This document shows, one piece after another, positions 42,136 to 45,350 of a stretch of DNA of 45,350 bases. The stretch comes from Oscillospiraceae bacterium (GTDB taxonomy: Bacteria > Bacillota > Clostridia > Oscillospirales > Oscillospiraceae), in the NCBI GenBank assembly GCA_018053145.1, contig JAGPMA010000013.1, positions 1 through 45,350 on the forward strand, read 5' to 3'. A program made the translations under genes and the position numbers. Position 1 is the first letter of the stretch; each line of letters begins with the position of its first letter. The notes under the pieces are model-generated. The model was not told the origin of the DNA, searched no databases, and saw nothing but the letters and a program-made list of their open reading frames with translations.

Positions 42136-44511
42136 TTAATTGATGTCCAACTCCATCCTCTTTCGTATAGAATCAGCACTCTCAACAATCATTTCCAACT
42201 GCTTTTTTTGCGTGATGTCGAGGTTACACAAAAGATAGCTGCCTCCCGCAATCGAAACCATTGAAGTGGAAATCCATCTTGTTTCACCGTTTACAATTTC
42301 CCTGTATTCAGTTTCGAAGGGCAGTTTTATCTCATTAGCTCTTGCCGAAGTCATAAGCTTATAAATTTTATCCTTGTCGTCAGGATGAAAGATGCTATTC
42401 AGCCATCTTTCTTCAGTTTCTTCAAGGTTTCTTTCTTCATAACATTTCACATGGTTCCGGCTCAGTAAACGGAGCACGTCTGTTTTATAATTAAATTCGA
42501 AAATTTCGTCAAATATTCCATTGAGCGCGTCAGCGTATTTATTAAGCTCCTCTTCCCGCTCTGCGCGGAGTCTTTCTACGGCATCAACAACCGTCATACA
42601 GATGAGAGCCTTATCCTCTGTGCCCCCGATATGCTTTATTAGGCAATCAAGCTGTATAAGACTGCCGTCATATTTATATCGGCTGATGAATACCTTTTGC
42701 TGATTTTGAGTTCTGATTGCGGCTATGCATGCATTAAGCAGCTTATCCGCGTCCTTCGGATATACCCGCGTCATGATGTTGAGCGAATGTTCCCTAAATG
42801 CTTCTGCACTTGGATAACCCATTAGCTCATAATAAGCTTTGTTCACACGAATCGCTTCCATTGATTTGCCTGAAAGCTCGTATATTCCAAAGCCTCCAAA
42901 AACTCCGTCAAGAATGGAGTTGACTAAGCTATCAGCTCCAAAAACGGCATTGATGTTACCAAGCTGAGTAACCGTAGGCTTCTCTTTTGTCAAGGTAATC
43001 GAGTCCATATTATCAAGCAGTTTTTCGTATTCATAACGAGGCACAGGGCGCGAATAGTAGTACCCTTGAATCATCTCGCAACCAAGGGTACGAAGAAAAT
43101 CGACCTGCTCTCTTGTTTCAACCCCTTCTGCAACTACGGGGATTCCAAGCCATTTTGCCATGCGCATAACTGATGTCACAACAGTTCCGGCTCTCCCGCC
43201 GCGTTCAAAGCCCTCAAGGAAGTTCGCATCAATTTTTAGAATATCGAAATTCGAATCTTTTAGCATATTGAGTGATGAAAATCCACTGCCGAAATCATCG
43301 ATTGCAACTGTAAAACCGTATTCATGGAGCAAATCCACTACTCTGTTGATGTTTTTTGTATCAATAAAATAAGCCGATTCCGTAAGCTCGATTTCAAGGC
43401 ATTTGGTGTCAACACCGTATTTTTGAGTTAAAGCGAGAAGCCTTTGAGGGAAGTGTAAATCATGGATATGTACACGGGAAAAGTTCACCGAAACAGGCAA
43501 AACAGGCTTATTATTTGCTTGAGCATCCGCTAGGAAGCTGCACACCCTCTCAAAAATATAGAAGTCCAATCTTCGGATAAAGCCATTTCGTTCGAAAAGC
43601 CCGGCAAACCTGCTGGGTGTAATTATCTCACCATCGGGTTTCTTCCAGCGAGCCAGGGCTTCTGCTCCGATTATGGTTTCGGTGTCTGTATAGTATTTTG
43701 GCTGATAGTATTCGATAAATTCGCCGTTTTGCAAGCCCTTCATCATGCTGCCAACCATCTGCGCATCCTGCATCTGGCATTCGAGCATCGAGTCGTCATA
43801 TATCGAAATTCCTGTGCCGAAATTGTACTTAATGGTCTCTTTAGCAAGTGAGGCCTTGTCAATTATGCTTTGAGTAGTCATTTCATGATCTTCTATCAGA
43901 TAGATACCACCACACAGATAAAACGGCAGTCCTGTATCCTTAGCTTCTTTTATTGCACTTCTAAAAGTAGCAAAGATTTCTTCGCTTTCTTCCCCGTTTG
44001 CAAACCATATAAAGTGATCTGAATAAAGACGTCCGACAACGTCCCCGGTTTTTTTATTCTTCAAAGCAATGTCTGCTATGGTTTTTAGAAGAACGTCTCC
44101 CGCCTCATAACCGTAAAGCTCGTTATATGTCCGAAACGAAACAATTTCAAATGAGAGCAGGGCGCAGACGCGAGATTTACTCATTTGGGTCAGTTCCTTA
44201 CTAACCTCGGCAACAAATCCCTCCTTGTTGTACAGCCCTGTAAGAGGGTCAATAGTACATACTTGTTTGTATTTTGCTTGCTCTTTATCAATCCTAATAT
44301 CGCGCCAAATTGATATCACACCAAATATCGCAACAAAAACAAGAGCGAGTAAAAGAGATATCGCAAATGAAGTCGGGCTGAGCCAATCCTTGATTGACGA
44401 AATTTGCGTTATCGTAACGGCTTGGAGCTGCCAAAAAAACCCAACCAGTGCTGTTAACAGCAAGGCTGGTATTATAACCGCAATTAAAACATGTCTCACA
44501 TCAGTTTTCAA
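42136..44511 (-). CDS. Membrane GGDEF(degenerate)-EAL-PAS signalling protein, likely c-di-GMP phosphodiesterase
   Basis: A 791-aa protein with two N-terminal membrane helices (about 9-30 and 46-66). A GGDEF domain (about 88-245) has RLYSDHF at the active site, so it cannot be a normal cyclase. The EAL domain (about 255-505) has all key motifs: AEALARW, IELTES, IDDFGSGFSS, KIDANFLEG and AEGVET. Two PAS-like regions (about 535-650 and 665-785) follow. It most likely degrades c-di-GMP, with GGDEF or PAS as sensors. The start is TTG at 44511, with AAGGGG about 11 nt upstream; a GTG four codons in is an alternative. PAS domains after EAL are an uncommon order. Confidence 0.9.
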   Translation of the reverse strand: MKTDVRHVLIAVIIPALLLTALVGFFWQLQAVTITQISSIKDWLSPTSFAISLLLALVFVAIFGVISIWRDIRIDKEQAKYKQVCTIDPLTGLYNKEGFVAEVSKELTQMSKSRVCALLSFEIVSFRTYNELYGYEAGDVLLKTIADIALKNKKTGDVVGRLYSDHFIWFANGEESEEIFATFRSAIKEAKDTGLPFYLCGGIYLIEDHEMTTQSIIDKASLAKETIKYNFGTGISIYDDSMLECQMQDAQMVGSMMKGLQNGEFIEYYQPKYYTDTETIIGAEALARWKKPDGEIITPSRFAGLFERNGFIRRLDFYIFERVCSFLADAQANNKPVLPVSVNFSRVHIHDLHFPQRLLALTQKYGVDTKCLEIELTESAYFIDTKNINRVVDLLHEYGFTVAIDDFGSGFSSLNMLKDSNFDILKIDANFLEGFERGGRAGTVVTSVMRMAKWLGIPVVAEGVETREQVDFLRTLGCEMIQGYYYSRPVPRYEYEKLLDNMDSITLTKEKPTVTQLGNINAVFGADSLVNSILDGVFGGFGIYELSGKSMEAIRVNKAYYELMGYPSAEAFREHSLNIMTRVYPKDADKLLNACIAAIRTQNQQKVFISRYKYDGSLIQLDCLIKHIGGTEDKALICMTVVDAVERLRAEREEELNKYADALNGIFDEIFEFNYKTDVLRLLSRNHVKCYEERNLEETEERWLNSIFHPDDKDKIYKLMTSARANEIKLPFETEYREIVNGETRWISTSMVSIAGGSYLLCNLDITQKKQLEMIVESADSIRKRMELDIN

Positions 44512-44637
44512 TGCTATTAAAGCCCCTTACAATAGTAGTTTCTGCTTTTCGAGCTATCTCAAATTCGCGTGACTCAAGAATCAATGCCATTTCATGCACA
44601 TATCATCAATGTGAAAACTCTAATAAATATCGACACT

Positions 44638-44666
44638 ATTATACACAAATTGGCTTGGTCGGTCAA
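44638..44666 (-). promoter_or_regulatory. Sigma-A promoter of the GGDEF/EAL gene
   Basis: Minus strand TTGACC (44661-44666), 17-nt spacer and perfect TATAAT (44638-44643). The leader would be about 120 nt; I see no known c-di-GMP riboswitch motif in it. Confidence 0.8.
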
Positions 44667-44765
44667 CGAGGTTTTACTATTTTTTGACATGTTCATACAT
44701 TGTTCTGGCGGTAATGCGTAAATTCCAACTAACACTTTACAATACTGACCTTATGTTGTCGAAAA

Positions 44766-44802
44766 AGCGTTATTATTTTGCGTTTTAAAACGTTAATACG
44801 CT
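44766..44802. promoter_or_regulatory. 37-nt imperfect palindrome upstream of putP
   Basis: AGCGTTATT at one end and AATACGCT at the other surround the perfect palindrome CGTTTTAAAACG. It lies 40 nt upstream of the putP -35 box and may be an operator for putP, the divergent GGDEF/EAL gene, or both. No other feature was found in the 44667-44841 stretch. Confidence 0.4.
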
Positions 44803-44841
44803 AATAATTTGCACCAAGATATTTTATATCTGTTTTTTTAC

Positions 44842-44870
44842 TTGAGATATAGCAAAAAATATGGTAAATT
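44842..44870 (+). promoter_or_regulatory. Promoter of putP
   Basis: TTGAGA (44842-44847), 17-nt spacer, TAAATT (44865-44870) preceded by TGG, an extended -10. It lies about 64 nt upstream of the putP start. Confidence 0.65.
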
Positions 44871-44933
44871 CTTATACAGTGCTTAACAATTGCACTTAAC
44901 CAGAGAGGTAATTATATTTTGGAGGACTTATTA

Positions 44934-45350
44934 ATGAGTGGGGGAACCATACAAATCCTTATCGCTATGGGCGTTTATATGCTCGCGGTAATTGGCATTG
45001 GCCTGTTTTTTGCAAAGCGTGCCAACTCGAATTCCGAAAACTATTTTCTTGGCGGAAGAACTCTCGGTCCGTGGATCGCAGCAATGAGTGCGGAAGCGTC
45101 TGACATGAGCGGTTGGCTGCTCATGGGATTGCCCGGCGTCGCCTATTGGTGTGGTCTTGCCGATGCTGCTTGGACAGCGATCGGTCTTGCTGTCGGCACC
45201 TATCTAAACTGGCTTTTGGTATCAAAACGTCTGCGCCGTTACTCTGCCGTTGCAGACAACTCCATTACGATACCCGAATTTTTCAGCAATCGCTTCCATG
45301 ACAAGAAAAAGATTCTGATGTCAATAGCAGCCATCTTTATTCTTGTGTTC
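44934..45350 (+). CDS. putP: Na+/proline symporter, partial (C-terminus beyond window)
   Basis: The first 139 codons of a sodium:solute symporter are present; the frame is open at the window edge. The N-terminus begins MSGGTIQILIAMGVYMLAVI (first helix), then NYFLGGRTLGPWIAAMSAEA, SDMSGWLLMGLPG and ADNSITIPEFFSNRFHD. These last motifs are typical of PutP, which imports proline with Na+ (the SDMSGW segment contributes to Na+ and substrate binding). GGAGG lies 9 nt upstream of the ATG. Substrate is inferred from family similarity. Confidence 0.93.
   Translation, partial: MSGGTIQILIAMGVYMLAVIGIGLFFAKRANSNSENYFLGGRTLGPWIAAMSAEASDMSGWLLMGLPGVAYWCGLADAAWTAIGLAVGTYLNWLLVSKRLRRYSAVADNSITIPEFFSNRFHDKKKILMSIAAIFILVF

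Noticed and set aside
44512-44640. A c-di-GMP riboswitch in the leader of the GGDEF/EAL gene
   Set aside because: I could not find the conserved GEMM-type core; the leader is A/T-rich without an obvious match.

Overview
The window looks like a chromosomal segment of an anaerobic, probably spore-forming Clostridia (Oscillospiraceae-like) bacterium. Supporting signs are a SpoVAC sporulation protein, indolepyruvate:ferredoxin oxidoreductase, a B12 riboswitch driving an ECF S component, Firmicutes-style strong Shine-Dalgarno sequences with several TTG starts, a dgt-dnaG-rpoD cluster, and the clostridial adk-map-KOW-infA order inside the ribosomal operon. The genus cannot be named from the sequence alone.

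Layout. 1-3.2 kb (minus): argS coupled to a DUF1934 gene, then murI. 3.4-4.4 kb (plus): an unrecognised acidic 135-aa protein and a SpoVAC homologue, closed by a bidirectional terminator. 4.5-20.8 kb (minus): the complete S10-spc-alpha superoperon, read rpsJ, rplC, rplD, rplW, rplB, rpsS, rplV, rpsC, rplP, rpmC, rpsQ, rplN, rplX, rplE, rpsN, rpsH, rplF, rplR, rpsE, rpmD, rplO, secY, adk, map, KOW protein, infA, rpmJ, rpsM, rpsK, rpsD, rpoA, rplQ. Its promoter lies near 21.17-21.2 kb, with a roughly 350-nt leader that contains a terminator-like hairpin. Two internal spacers (after rpsJ and after rpsN) are about 350 and 368 nt long, where ribosomal cistrons are normally almost contiguous. Each holds one copy of a structured hairpin repeat starting at the stop codon of the preceding cistron.

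21.3-29.3 kb (minus): secA, pgeF, an orphan family-5 solute-binding lipoprotein, cdd, a LysR regulator and an SLH/VanY-type peptidase. 29.6-34.5 kb (plus): iorA-iorB, a stand-alone Smr protein, a five-tRNA cluster (Gly, Arg, His, Gln, Lys) with its own promoter and terminator, and a cobalamin riboswitch followed by a DUF4430 protein and an ECF S component. 34.7-44.5 kb (minus): a membrane-anchored Pro/Ser-repeat protein, rpoD, dnaG, dgt, a YigZ/IMPACT protein, hflX, and a GGDEF(degenerate)-EAL-PAS signalling protein. The window ends inside a plus-strand putP Na+/proline symporter.

Most of the window is housekeeping: translation, secretion, replication priming and primary transcription. The points of most interest are the paired structured repeats in the ribosomal operon, the roughly 97-residue Gly/Tyr/Arg-rich tail on ribosomal protein S3, the probable S10-leader attenuator, a branched palindromic element between two tRNA genes, and the B12-controlled DUF4430/ECF pair. 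No insertion sequence, integrase, phage gene or CRISPR array was seen.
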